Source: Firmicutes bacterium HGW-Firmicutes-14 (lineage in GTDB: Bacteria; Bacillota; Thermincolia; Thermincolales; UBA2595). From it: a stretch of 64,000 bases of DNA. A program made the position numbers and the translations under genes. Below the pieces are notes generated by a model. It did no database searches. It worked only from the letters and a program-made list of their open reading frames with translations, and had not been told where the DNA came from. The DNA lies in contig PHAB01000002.1 in the NCBI GenBank assembly GCA_002840275.1, forward strand, positions 1 to 64,000, read 5' to 3'. How positions within the stretch are numbered: position 1 is the first letter of the stretch; every line of letters starts with the position of its first letter. Of the stretch, positions 54,094 to 62,610 are shown one piece after another.

Positions 54094-54786
54094 GTGCCGC
54101 CCAGAATTCTGATTGTTGATGATGATTCGAATATATGTGAGATTTTGCGGCTCTACCTGGTCCACGAGGGGCTGGAACTCACCTTTGCCCACAACGGCAG
54201 CGAAGCTTTGGACAAGTTCCGGGAAAAAGCCCCGGACCTGGTCATCCTTGACCTGATGCTGCCTGTTATAAATGGGTGGGAAGTCTGTAAGATGATTAGG
54301 AACCAGAGTCATGTGCCGATTTTAATGCTTACGGCCAAGGATACCACTGAGGATAAGGTTAGCGGGCTGGGGATGGGGGCAGATGACTATGTGGTCAAAC
54401 CTTTTGACCCCCAGGAAGTTGTTGCCAGGGTAAAAGCCCTTCTCCGGCGTTCTGTGGAAACCGGCCCTGCCGGCGGGCAGAAACATGAAACCATTGGCTT
54501 GGGGAACCTGCAGATAGACCTGTCCCAGTATATTGTTTCATGCAATGGAGAAAAAATTGACCTTAAACCAAAGGAAATCCAGCTGTTAAGTTTCCTGTTA
54601 AGAAACCCCAATATGGTGTTTACCCGCGACCAGCTGCTGGAACACGTCTGGGGCTATGATTTTATGGGAGAGACCAGGACCGTTGATGTCCATGTCAAAC
54701 GCCTCAGGGAAAAACTGGAGGATAAGGATTCGGGCTGCCGGATCACAACAGTATGGGGTGTGGGCTATAAACTGGAAACAGCATAA
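54094..54786 (+). CDS. OmpR-family response regulator
   Basis: 230 residues from GTG 54094 after GGGGGTG. Receiver domain with acidic pocket DDD (9-11), phosphoacceptor Asp53 (VILDLMLP), conserved Thr/Lys (LTAKD and VVKPFDP), and a C-terminal winged helix (KPKEIQLLSFLLRNPNMVFTR, RTVDVHVKRLREKL). It forms a two-component pair with the kinase starting 18 nt downstream. Confidence 0.96.
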   Translation: MPPRILIVDDDSNICEILRLYLVHEGLELTFAHNGSEALDKFREKAPDLVILDLMLPVINGWEVCKMIRNQSHVPILMLTAKDTTEDKVSGLGMGADDYVVKPFDPQEVVARVKALLRRSVETGPAGGQKHETIGLGNLQIDLSQYIVSCNGEKIDLKPKEIQLLSFLLRNPNMVFTRDQLLEHVWGYDFMGETRTVDVHVKRLREKLEDKDSGCRITTVWGVGYKLETA

Positions 54787-54804
54787 TTGTTTGGAGGAAG
54801 CAGT

Positions 54805-56196
54805 ATGTACGGAGGAATATTCAGGAGGCTGCTGTTTACATATATTATAATAATGGTGGTCATAATCGGCCTTTTATCTATTTTTCTGTCTCAGTTTCTC
54901 AGGATATATTTCTTCCAGGCAAAACAGAGGGAACTTACCGATATCGGCAGGCAGGTGGAGACCCAATTAATCCGGCACCGGCGGGAGGAAATATCCCGCC
55001 GCGAATTGACTGACCGGATAAATACCATCGGCCGGGCAGCCAACGCCAGAATTATGGTTGTTGAGACAGACAAGGATGATGCATCGTTGCTGTCATCGGG
55101 ACTCGATAATGAGCTTCAGCCTCTTTTAAACCAGGTGCTGGAGGGAGAAAAGGTAGTAGAAAGGCAGCATTTTGCCAGGGAACTGAACACTTTTGTTGTC
55201 ACTGTGGGAATTCCTGTGACCGGAGAAGACACAAAGGGAGCGGTCCTTCTTTTTTCCCCCGTCTATGATGTTGACCAGGCCATGACCAGGGTATATAAAA
55301 TCATCCTGGGAGCATCCCTGGTTTCCCTGGCCGTTGGCCTGGTACTGATATGGATAACTTCCCGTAAAATGTCCCGCCCAATCACTGATTTGAGTCTAAT
55401 GGCCAGGAAAATCGCCGAGGGTGAAGCTGTACCTGATATCCCTGGTGAACCGGAGGATGAAATTGGCCAGCTGGCCCATTCGTTCAATTATATGAAGAAC
55501 CAGTTGGCTATAACGGAAAAGATGCGGCAGGAATTTATTGCCGGGGTATCCCATGAACTTAGGACTCCGCTGACATCTATCCGCGGATTTATCCAGGGTA
55601 TCCTGGACGGGGTTATCCGGCCGGAAGAGCAGTCCAGTTACCTTAAACTGGCTTATGAGGAAACCAGCAGGCTGACCAGGCTTACCAATGACCTCCTGGA
55701 ACTGACCAAACTGGAGGCCGGGGCGGTTAAACTGGATAAAGAACCGGTAGTTTTCAGGGAACTGCTGGATGAAAGTATTCTGTCTGTCCAGCGCAGTATG
55801 GGCAGGATGGAATTCCAGCCTGAAATAAAGATATCACCTCCGGGATTGTCATTTAAGGCCGACCCTGACAGGCTGAAACAGGTGATGATAAATCTCCTGA
55901 CAAATGCCTTCAAATATACCCCGGATGCCGGAAAAATAACGGTGGAGGCATCAGGTGACTCTATGAAAACAGTTATCCGGGTAATTGATACGGGAATGGG
56001 TATCCCTGCAGATGAAATCCCGTTCATATTTGAAAAGTTCCACCGGGTGGACAAGTCGCGTAATTCGGAGGCCGGGGGCACAGGTCTGGGACTGAGTATT
56101 GTAAGAAACCTGGTGGAACTGCATGGCGGAAAGATAACGGCAGAAAGCGCTGAAGGCAAGGGTACCTGTTTTGAGATTGTCCTGCCGGGAAACTGA
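54805..56196 (+). CDS. Sensor histidine kinase
   Basis: 463 residues from ATG 54805 after TTGGAGGAAG. TM1 (about 9-31), an extracytoplasmic sensor of about 130 residues, TM2 (about 162-184), HAMP (186-240), HisKA with phospho-His in FIAGVSHELRTPLTSIRG (about 250), and HATPase with N-box INLLTNAFKY, G1 DTGMGIP and G2 GGTGLGLSIV. Partner of the upstream regulator. The exported proteins encoded downstream may be its targets (inference). Confidence 0.96.
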   Translation: MYGGIFRRLLFTYIIIMVVIIGLLSIFLSQFLRIYFFQAKQRELTDIGRQVETQLIRHRREEISRRELTDRINTIGRAANARIMVVETDKDDASLLSSGLDNELQPLLNQVLEGEKVVERQHFARELNTFVVTVGIPVTGEDTKGAVLLFSPVYDVDQAMTRVYKIILGASLVSLAVGLVLIWITSRKMSRPITDLSLMARKIAEGEAVPDIPGEPEDEIGQLAHSFNYMKNQLAITEKMRQEFIAGVSHELRTPLTSIRGFIQGILDGVIRPEEQSSYLKLAYEETSRLTRLTNDLLELTKLEAGAVKLDKEPVVFRELLDESILSVQRSMGRMEFQPEIKISPPGLSFKADPDRLKQVMINLLTNAFKYTPDAGKITVEASGDSMKTVIRVIDTGMGIPADEIPFIFEKFHRVDKSRNSEAGGTGLGLSIVRNLVELHGGKITAESAEGKGTCFEIVLPGN

Positions 56197-56317
56197 AGGT
56201 AACCAATTTACAGATTGTTTACAAATAGTTCATTCCTGTGTCATAAGTGCCTCTTAAAATATGGATAACAGGTGGATGTTCCGGCACAGGAGGGGGGTTA
56301 ACCAGGGAGGGTTTTGC

Positions 56318-56677
56318 ATGAACAGGCTTATTGTGGCAGTTGCTATTTTAACCGTTTTTCTTATATCCGGATGCGGGCCGGCTGCTTCGAAGTCACAGGA
56401 TGTGAAAGGGCCATCCCCAATTACCCCGGCGGAGCAGGAAGATAGCCGGGAGACAACTGAAGGCAGCGCCGGGAGCCGGGACAGTGTTCCAGACAGTGAA
56501 AAAGGTGAGGCCCAAGACACTGAAGGGGACCTGGTAATTAAGAGTGAGAACCAAGTTACCGCCGGTTCCAAGCAGGAGCTGGTGGAACAGATAGATAAAG
56601 AGGTTGATGACCTGGTTGAATCGCTGAACAACCTTGATACTATAGAAGACAGTGAACTTCAGGTTGACATTGAATAG
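56318..56677 (+). CDS. Acidic lipoprotein, unknown
   Basis: 119 residues from ATG 56318 after AGGGAGGG. Signal peptide with lipobox LISGC (Cys about 18). The rest is very acidic and low-complexity (Glu, Asp, Ser), ending in a helix VEQIDKEVDDLVESLNNLDT. Secreted and membrane-anchored; no family recognised. It follows the two-component system and precedes another exported protein. Confidence 0.75.
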   Translation: MNRLIVAVAILTVFLISGCGPAASKSQDVKGPSPITPAEQEDSRETTEGSAGSRDSVPDSEKGEAQDTEGDLVIKSENQVTAGSKQELVEQIDKEVDDLVESLNNLDTIEDSELQVDIE

Positions 56678-56704
56678 GAGGGTTTCCGGAAGGAGGGTTA
56701 GTTT

Positions 56705-57253
56705 GTGAAAAAAGTATTGGCATTAATTTTAGCCCTGGTTTTGATGGCGGGCAGCAGCACCGCTTATGCGGCAAATCAGGGACAGAACGGTTCTAAGTCC
56801 GGAATGGACCGTTCCGAGACGAATAGGCATGTAAATAACGGTTCAGCCCAGAAACACCAGCAGAGGTCACAGGCGCGCGAAAAAATGCTGCTGGTCCGGC
56901 AAAACGAGGCAGAATTCAAACAGCTTAGGGAAGAAATTAAAAACAAGCTGCTCCAACTCAAGAAGAGGATAACATACCTGAAAAGGAACCCTAGTTCCCT
57001 GACCGATGAACAGGTTGTTGAAATCAGGGAAAAACTCTCCCTTGTCAGAAGCGACAAGGCCGGACTTAACGGTACATGGGGCCTGATCAAAAAGGAACAG
57101 AAGAAACTGAAGGCCCATAATCTTAACAGGAACATGGATGGAGCTATAGGTGACCTGGATAATATCTGTGAGGTGCAGCAAAAACGCATTAGGACAATGA
57201 AGCAGTTAAGCAGTGACATTGACAATATTTTAAGGATACTGAAAGACAGGTGA
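56705..57253 (+). CDS. Exported coiled-coil protein
   Basis: 182 residues from GTG 56705 after AGGAGGGTTA. Signal peptide (LALILALVLMAGSSTAYA, cleavage near 24). The mature protein has a hydrophilic, basic linker, then two long helices (about 65-100 and 110-180) with heptad Leu/Ile spacing. No cysteines or enzymatic motifs. It is likely a wall-associated or envelope stress protein, next to the acidic lipoprotein with opposite charge. Confidence 0.7.
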   Translation: MKKVLALILALVLMAGSSTAYAANQGQNGSKSGMDRSETNRHVNNGSAQKHQQRSQAREKMLLVRQNEAEFKQLREEIKNKLLQLKKRITYLKRNPSSLTDEQVVEIREKLSLVRSDKAGLNGTWGLIKKEQKKLKAHNLNRNMDGAIGDLDNICEVQQKRIRTMKQLSSDIDNILRILKDR

Positions 57254-57375
57254 TTTCACCTGTCTTTGGCTTTTCAGCAGCCTGAAGAATGGATAGAAAA
57301 ATGCATAAGGGAAATAATGAGGGTGAAAAAAACTGAGCATGATTCAAGCGGAAGGATACAGAGGGGTGATCACAG

Positions 57376-57483
57376 GTGGCTGTCGGAATAGTCGGGATTG
57401 TTGTCCGGGACAGGGCGGACAGGGCTGAAGATGTCCAGCGTATTATTACCAAATATGGTGACTCGATAATCTCAAGACTATGA
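57376..57483 (+). pseudogene. TM1266/hydrogenase-regulator-like ACT protein, truncated
   Basis: GTG 57376 after GAGGGGTGAT encodes 35 residues (AVGIVGIVVRDRADRAEDVQ then RIITKYGDSIISRL) and stops at 57481. This is the first beta-alpha-beta part of the small ACT-like TM1266/iron-only hydrogenase system regulator family, normally about 80-85 residues with a following GMGIPY-like segment. The second half is missing. It may be a remnant or a translated leader, since its stop lies next to the ribosome site of the thioredoxin reductase fusion. Confidence 0.55.
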
Positions 57484-57500
57484 TATAAGGAGTGGTATGT

Positions 57501-58787
57501 TTGACACAGCAGATTATTTCCATTGGGTCTGACCGGTTTGAAGATGATGTTGTGAAAAGTACAGCTCCCGTTGTGGTAACTTTTTATTCTGATGAATGTC
57601 CTCCCTGTCAGGCCCTGGAACCTCTGATCAATTATCTGGCAGGTAAGTACAGTGACCATGTAAAATTTGTCAGGATTCACAGGCAGAAGAACAGGGAACT
57701 GGCAGGCAGGCTGGGGATCAAAAGCAGTCCCACGGTTCTTTTCTATAAAGACAGTGAAGAAGTGTGTGGCCGTCTTACCGGCTATATAAAAAAAGCCGAA
57801 CTAAGGAAATCTATTGAGGATGTTTTGGGAGATGCCTGTCCCAAAATAGAAAGGAGCCGTCAGGAATATGATGCCCTTATCCTGGGAGGCGGGCCGGCAG
57901 GGCTCACGGCGGCTATATACCTGGCAAGGGCCAGGCTGAGGACAGTAGTCATTGATGAAGGTCTCCCGGGTGGACAGGCATCAACCACTTTTCATATTTC
58001 CAACTATCCCGGGACAAATGGCACTGTCAGGGGTAAAGACCTGATGGGCAATATGGTGGAACAGGCCATGTCCTTTGGGGCGGTGGTGGAAAGTTTCAAG
58101 GAAGTGCTGGAGATTGATTTAAGTAAAGATATCAAGTACGTAAAAACGGAAGACACCGATTATTATGCAAAATGTGTGGTCCTGGCCACAGGTGCTGAAC
58201 CAAAAAAACTTCCTGCCGAAGGGGAAAGGGAATACCGGGGAAGAGGGGTACATTATTGCGCCACCTGTGACGGTGCTATGTACCAGGACCGTAAAGTCGT
58301 GGTCATCGGCGGCGGTAATTCTGCTGTTGAAGAGGCTGTGTTCCTGACCAGATTTGCCTCCCATATCACGGTAATCCACCAGTTTGACCACTTTCAGGCT
58401 TCCCGGGTTGCCCAGGATGAGCTTTTCAGGAACTCCAACATAGATGTAATCTGGGATTCCGAGGTGCGTAAAATTGAGGGGGATGCCCTGGTTAAAAACC
58501 TGGTGATTGAAAATCTTAAAACAAAAGAAACGAAAACCATTCCGGCAGACGGAGTGTTTGTCTATATCGGAATGCAGCCGCGTACCGATGTCCTTGACGG
58601 GCAGGTAAAACTAAATGAGTGGGGATATATTTCAGCTGACGAAAACCTGAGGACCAATATTGATGGAGTGTATGCGGCCGGAGACGTACTGGACAAAAAG
58701 TTCAGGCAGATAGCTACGGCTGTTGGAGACGGGGCTGTGGCAGGATTGATGGCAGAAAAATATGTTGCCGAAAAGAATCATATTTGA
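57501..58787 (+). CDS. Thioredoxin - thioredoxin reductase fusion
   Basis: 428 residues from TTG 57501, 8 nt after AAGGAG. N-terminal thioredoxin domain (about 1-110) with CPPC (Cys33/Cys36) and the cis-Pro in IKSSPTVLFY. Then an NADPH-type FAD reductase: GGGPAGLTAAIYLARA (about 130), redox CATC near 252-256, VVVIGGGNSAVEEAVF (NADPH site) and YAAGDVLDKKFRQI. The order Trx-TrxR is the reverse of the mycobacterial TrxR-Trx fusion. CPPC instead of CGPC suggests an altered redox potential. Confidence 0.93.
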   Translation: MTQQIISIGSDRFEDDVVKSTAPVVVTFYSDECPPCQALEPLINYLAGKYSDHVKFVRIHRQKNRELAGRLGIKSSPTVLFYKDSEEVCGRLTGYIKKAELRKSIEDVLGDACPKIERSRQEYDALILGGGPAGLTAAIYLARARLRTVVIDEGLPGGQASTTFHISNYPGTNGTVRGKDLMGNMVEQAMSFGAVVESFKEVLEIDLSKDIKYVKTEDTDYYAKCVVLATGAEPKKLPAEGEREYRGRGVHYCATCDGAMYQDRKVVVIGGGNSAVEEAVFLTRFASHITVIHQFDHFQASRVAQDELFRNSNIDVIWDSEVRKIEGDALVKNLVIENLKTKETKTIPADGVFVYIGMQPRTDVLDGQVKLNEWGYISADENLRTNIDGVYAAGDVLDKKFRQIATAVGDGAVAGLMAEKYVAEKNHI

Positions 58788-58931
58788 CGGTAGTGACAGG
58801 GAAAAAGAGATGCTTGATGTGACTTCACGCCAGGAGAGGAAAAAATTAAAAGCCGGGGAATGAAATTTATAAGAGGAATAATTGAAAATACAGCGAAGTA
58901 AACATATTATTGCGTTTGAGGGAGGGATAAA

Positions 58932-59456
58932 GTGAGAAAGGTACTGCTGTTGTTTATAGGTGTAATGATTATTTTTGCTGCCGGGTGCGGTGGAAGCAAG
59001 ACACAGAGTTATTCTGCGGATTCTCCCGAAGGAACGGTACAGGCCTACTACCAGGCTTTAGAAAACGGTAAGCCCGGGGATGCCTACGAATACCGTAAAT
59101 TTGACCCGCCCAAGAGCAAAGACGAATTTGTCAAGGAACAGAGAATGCCCTTTGAGGATTTCACTATTGCCGGCAAAGCCGAAATACAGGGAAATACCGC
59201 AACAGTTCCTGTAAAGTTTAAGACAGGTGTTTCAACGATGCCGGAAATTACCATGGATGTCGCCCTGCAGAAAGATAAGAAGTGGCAGATTACCGGATTT
59301 AATGTTGGTGGCGGAACGATGGGTGGTTCTGGTGACGGAGCCCCGTCCGATATGCCACCGTCAGGCATGCCTCCCACAGGAGGGACTGCTGACGGCCAGA
59401 CCGCCAATCCACATGCACCTGGAGGAAGTATACCTCTAGACGGTCAAAACCAGTAA
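58932..59456 (+). CDS. Lipoprotein with a DUF4878/NTF2-like domain
   Basis: 174 residues from GTG 58932 after GAGGGAGG. Lipobox FAAGC (Cys about 19). A domain starting SPEGTVQAYYQALENGKPGDAYEY with alternating strands (TVPVKFKTGV, KKWQITGFNVGGG) looks like the NTF2-like DUF4878 fold. The C-terminal 45 residues are Gly/Pro/Met-rich and low-complexity. Exported and lipid-anchored; function unknown. Confidence 0.75.
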   Translation: MRKVLLLFIGVMIIFAAGCGGSKTQSYSADSPEGTVQAYYQALENGKPGDAYEYRKFDPPKSKDEFVKEQRMPFEDFTIAGKAEIQGNTATVPVKFKTGVSTMPEITMDVALQKDKKWQITGFNVGGGTMGGSGDGAPSDMPPSGMPPTGGTADGQTANPHAPGGSIPLDGQNQ

Positions 59457-59466
59457 GAAATTACTT

Positions 59467-59492
59467 AGCGCCTGAAAAGGCGCTTTTCGTTT
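59467..59492 (+). terminator. Terminator after the DUF4878-like lipoprotein
   Basis: A 6-bp stem AGCGCC/GGCGCT (59467-59472, 59479-59484) and TTTT. Confidence 0.7.
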
Positions 59493-59493
59493 C

Positions 59494-59911
59494 GGTAAGG
59501 GGCGCAAAGTGCTGCTGATTGCAGGCATCCTGATTTTTCTCTTTTCCGCCCTGGCATATAACCTGGCATCTGTCATTCTGGTTCTCCTTGCCTTGCGGGT
59601 GGTACACGGCGCTGGCTGGGGGGTAATGACCACCGCTGCCATTATTATACGGTGTGGGCTTTGGGGCGGTGCAGCCGGTGCTTAGTGTGGTGACCATAAA
59701 CCTTGCTCCCATCCAGAAAAGGGGAGCGGCCAATGCGACCTTCTTCTCGGCCATGGATCTGGGGATAGGCCTGGGGGCCGTTATCCTGGGCGCAATCTCC
59801 CAAAAGGCCGGTTATGCAGTGATGTACGGCAGTTCCGCTGTTTTCACCATTTTTGCGCTGGTTTTATATTTTTTGGTCCTCAAGCCCAGGCTCATTGAGA
59901 AAAAAGGGTAA
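59494..59911 (+). pseudogene. MFS transporter remnant
   Basis: The first frame reads RKVLLIAGILIFLFSALAYN and VVHGAGWGVMTTAA, a piece of TM3-TM4 of a major facilitator protein, and stops near 59685. The second frame, from about 59650, has GFGAVQPVLSVVTINLAP and KRGAANATFFSAMDLGIGLG plus a C-terminal helix to a stop at 59909-59911. The 5' end and most of the middle (several helices) have been deleted. No product could transport. Confidence 0.8.
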
Positions 59912-59920
59912 AAATTCTTT

Positions 59921-59949
59921 TTGACAAGACGGGCTTTTATTGTTAAAAT
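59921..59949 (+). promoter_or_regulatory. Promoter of tRNA-Ala
   Basis: TTGACA (59921-59926), a 17-nt spacer and TAAAAT (59944-59949), 35 nt before the tRNA. Confidence 0.85.
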
Positions 59950-59983
59950 AGATACTGCATTATGAAATTATAATTTGATATGT

Positions 59984-60059
59984 GGGGCCATAGCTCAGCT
60001 GGGAGAGCGCTTGACTGGCAGTCAAGAGGTCAGGGGTTCGAACCCCCTTGGCTCCACCA
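59984..60059 (+). tRNA. tRNA-Ala (GGC anticodon)
   Basis: Acceptor GGGGCCA pairs with TGGCTCC (one G-U). D-arm AGCTCAGCTGGGAGAGC, anticodon arm CTTGA-CTGGCAG-TCAAG (anticodon GGC), and T-arm AGGGGTTCGAACCCCCT. CCA is encoded (60057-60059). Directly followed by a terminator and then a group II intron remnant. Confidence 0.97.
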
Positions 60060-60067
60060 AATATTAA

Positions 60068-60104
60068 AAAACACGCCAACCTTTTTTTAAGGTGGCGTTT
60101 TTGT
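60068..60104 (+). terminator. Terminator of tRNA-Ala
   Basis: ACGCCA/TGGCGT stem (60073-60078, 60093-60098) extended by CCTT/AAGG with one bulge, and a T-run. Confidence 0.85.
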
Positions 60105-60119
60105 TGTGTGCCCGGCATG

Positions 60120-60409
60120 GGCGTTATCTATAGGGTGAAAGTCCCAAACAGCGAAGGCAGTAGTAGCTGAAGCTTAAGACAAGGGTGTCCGTCGCGAGGC
60201 GGAATCTGAAAGAATAGGCCCGAGAATACATTCAGCAGGGGTACCGGGTAGTAGTTGATACGGACTTAGCCCAGTTCTTTGATAGGGTAAACCATGACAT
60301 CCTGATGAGCAGGGTAGCCCGGAAGGTTAAGGATAAGCGAGTTCTTAAACTCATCCGAGCTTACTTGGAGTCTGGAGTGCTGCTTAACGGTATAGTGGCC
60401 CTTTTTTAA
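60120..60409 (+). mobile_element. Group II intron remnant with reverse-transcriptase fragment
   Basis: 60120-60220 matches the 5' domain of bacterial ltrA-type group II introns (GGGTGAAAGTCCC, GGCAGTAGTAGC, AAGGGTGTCCGTCG, GCGGAATCTGAA). It is fused directly at about 60221 to an internal RT segment (REYIQQGYRVVVDTDLAQFF, then DRVNHDILMSRVARKVKDK) that stops at 60409. The 5' half of the RT, its YADD site, maturase and domains IV-VI are absent, so it cannot splice or move. Confidence 0.85.
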
Positions 60410-60648
60410 GATGAATGCAAAAAGTCGTGCCTAGGGGGAAGGAATTATCGAAGGTTTTGTTATGACCTGAAACCGTACTACACATCGTAACGGGCGATTA
60501 GCAAAAATGGTTACACTTTGTCTAATGTTGTGCAGCTGACCGTTTGTTACAATTAACATACGCAAATATCAAATAAAGGGGGGCAGTCTTTTTGATTGTT
60601 GAAATTTGGATAATGTAAATTTCATTCAGTAGGAGGTGGCCAAAAAAG
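60410..60648. other. Spacer between the intron remnant and the DUF3830 gene
   Basis: No gene seen. It probably contains the promoter of the transport operon, but no well-spaced -35/-10 pair could be picked. A strong ribosome site (GTAGGAGGTGG) for the next gene lies near its end. Confidence 0.5.
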
Positions 60649-61128
60649 TTGGGAAAAGAAGAACTCTATGAAACTTGGAAAAAGGTCTGGGTACGCAAAG
60701 ACAGAAAAGTAAACCCTGATGCACCGGTAGTTAACTTCAAAATTGATGGAGTCGTGGCGAGAATCAGCTTATTAACCCATGCTGCACCCGAAACTTGTAA
60801 GGCTATTTTAGAACGGCTGCCGATTAAGGGGCATATAATCCATGGTTGTTGGTCAGGAGATATGGTGCGTTCCCTAGAGTTTGTTGATTACGGCAAAGTG
60901 CCGTTCGAAAATCAAACCGGGTATCCCATTGAGGGAGACTTCTGTTACTATCCGCCTCATAAAGAGCTAACATTTTCCTATGGAGAGGCAAGAGCCACCA
61001 TGCCTTATGGTCCTATTGACGTTTCAGTGGTTGGGAGGGTTATCACTAAATTGGATGAACTTACGGATGTATTTAGGCTTACTCGATTGGAAGGAGCCAA
61101 AGAGTACATCATTACTTTAGCTGAATGA
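60649..61128 (+). CDS. DUF3830-family cyclophilin-like protein
   Basis: 159 residues from TTG 60649 after AGGAGGTGG. A cyclophilin-like beta-barrel with FKIDGVVARISLLTHAAPETCKAI near 27 and KGHIIHGCWSGDMVR near 60, then ELTFSYGEARATMPYGPI. These match DUF3830, whose members are frequently encoded beside ABC importers or hydrolases for amino-acid-like compounds. Here it leads a Liv-type importer, 68 nt upstream. It may bind or process the imported solute; no activity is proven. Confidence 0.8.
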   Translation: MGKEELYETWKKVWVRKDRKVNPDAPVVNFKIDGVVARISLLTHAAPETCKAILERLPIKGHIIHGCWSGDMVRSLEFVDYGKVPFENQTGYPIEGDFCYYPPHKELTFSYGEARATMPYGPIDVSVVGRVITKLDELTDVFRLTRLEGAKEYIITLAE

Positions 61129-61196
61129 ACATCGGGCATTTTGCCGGTAAGGTGTAATGCCCGTAGTCAAGTTAAAATAAAAAGGAGGATTTTTTG

Positions 61197-62441
61197 GTGA
61201 AAAGAAATAAGCTTTTCGCGGTAGCCATGGTATTGTTTCTACTTGTAGGGACTTTAGGCTGCAGTTCCCAATCCCAATCGGGCAGCGGTGATTCCAAAGA
61301 TAATCCAAAACAACCTTATAAGATCGGCTTGTTAATTCCAATGTCCGGAGATGCCGGCGATCACGGCCAAATAATGATCGATGGAGCCAAAATTGCGCAG
61401 GAAGAGATCAACGCGGCCGGGGGAATTCTTGGCCGGCAAGTTGAACTTATTCCTTTTGACTCAGCGGCCAATACTGAAAAAGGCGTAACCGGGGCCAAGA
61501 AGTTAATTGAGCAGGACAAAGTCGATGCTCTGGTAGGTACATATAGAACAGGTGTAGCCTTGGCAGTGATGGATGTAGCTGCGGATGCCAAGATTCCTTT
61601 CCTCATCTCTATGGCAGCAAGTGATGAGATCAGAAACAAAATCGGCAAGGACAATAGTTATTACAAATATGTATTCAAGGTAGCTCCCGATGTTGCCGAT
61701 TATACCGCTAATTTGCTACCATTCTTGACAGACATCACCAAAGCTAAAACTTATTACTATGCAGCAGAGAATACTGCTTGGGCTAAGCAATTAGGCAGCG
61801 TTATGAAGAAACAGGCAGAAGCAGCGGGTATTAAGTTAGTCGGAGAAGCGTATGTCGATACTTCAGCTACGGAATTTACTGCTACAATAATGGACATCAA
61901 GAAAGCAAATCCAGATGTGGTAGTATGTGGCATTATTACAGCACCGGGGGTGCCATTTGCCAAACAATACTATGATGCGAAAGTCCCTGTACCCATGGTT
62001 GTTACATCTGGAGTGTTAACAATTCCTAATACCATTAAGAACATGGGAGCCCAATCGGATTACATTTCTTTTGGCCTGTTTAACATTGATAAACCGATTA
62101 CTGATCTTACAGTACCTTTCTGGGAAAAGTTCCAAGAAAAGTATGGGTACCGTGGAACCGGGTTTAATGAAGTAAAAACGTACGATTCAATAAGGATCTT
62201 GGCTGAGGCAATCAATAAGGCTGGATCTTTTGACAAGGATGCCCTTGCTAAGACATTGGAAACCGAACAATTCAAAGGCTTAGCTGGAACGTACAAATTT
62301 GACGAGACGGACCACCAGGCTAAATGGGGCGAAGGCTACGTAAATGGCGTTTTGGCCGAATGGAAAGACGGCAAGGCTCAGGTTATCTGGCCTGAAAATG
62401 TTAGGGATTCTGCATTAATCAGGGCGCCATGGTGGAAATAG
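61197..62441 (+). CDS. Branched-chain amino acid-type ABC transporter, substrate-binding lipoprotein
   Basis: Extracytoplasmic solute receptor of the LivK/periplasmic-binding type 1 family. Starts at GTG 61197, 8 nt after AAGGAGG. 414 residues with a lipobox LGCSS (Cys about 22) and a bilobed domain: IGLLIPMSGDAGDHGQIMIDG, AKKLIEQDKVDALVGTYRTG, PFLISMAASDEI and GYRGTGFNEVKTYDSIRILA. The substrate could be a branched-chain amino acid, amide or urea derivative. A hairpin/terminator separates it from livH. Confidence 0.93.
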   Translation: MKRNKLFAVAMVLFLLVGTLGCSSQSQSGSGDSKDNPKQPYKIGLLIPMSGDAGDHGQIMIDGAKIAQEEINAAGGILGRQVELIPFDSAANTEKGVTGAKKLIEQDKVDALVGTYRTGVALAVMDVAADAKIPFLISMAASDEIRNKIGKDNSYYKYVFKVAPDVADYTANLLPFLTDITKAKTYYYAAENTAWAKQLGSVMKKQAEAAGIKLVGEAYVDTSATEFTATIMDIKKANPDVVVCGIITAPGVPFAKQYYDAKVPVPMVVTSGVLTIPNTIKNMGAQSDYISFGLFNIDKPITDLTVPFWEKFQEKYGYRGTGFNEVKTYDSIRILAEAINKAGSFDKDALAKTLETEQFKGLAGTYKFDETDHQAKWGEGYVNGVLAEWKDGKAQVIWPENVRDSALIRAPWWK

Positions 62442-62498
62442 GTTGCATTTGCTGCTGCCGTTAAGAAAAGGCAAGAAATAATTTACCCCTAAATTTAA

Positions 62499-62580
62499 GA
62501 GTATCCCGAAATGGATTCCCGATAACTAAATGATCGCATGTTCAATTAATGTACGGGTGAAGTTTCGGGCTACTCTTTTT
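62499..62580 (+). terminator. Attenuator-like hairpin between the binding protein and livH
   Basis: GAGTATCCCGAAA (62499-62511) pairs with TTTCGGGCTACTC (62563-62575) with one mismatch and a 51-nt loop, followed by TTTTT. It would let only part of transcription reach the permeases, giving excess binding protein, or protect the upstream mRNA end. Confidence 0.7.
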
Positions 62581-62610
62581 CTATGACAGGCTTGTTGGAG
62601 GTGAGTTGCC

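Noticed and set aside
58820-58863. 17-codon ORF after the thioredoxin reductase fusion
   Set aside because: No recognisable product and no ribosome site; chance reading frame.
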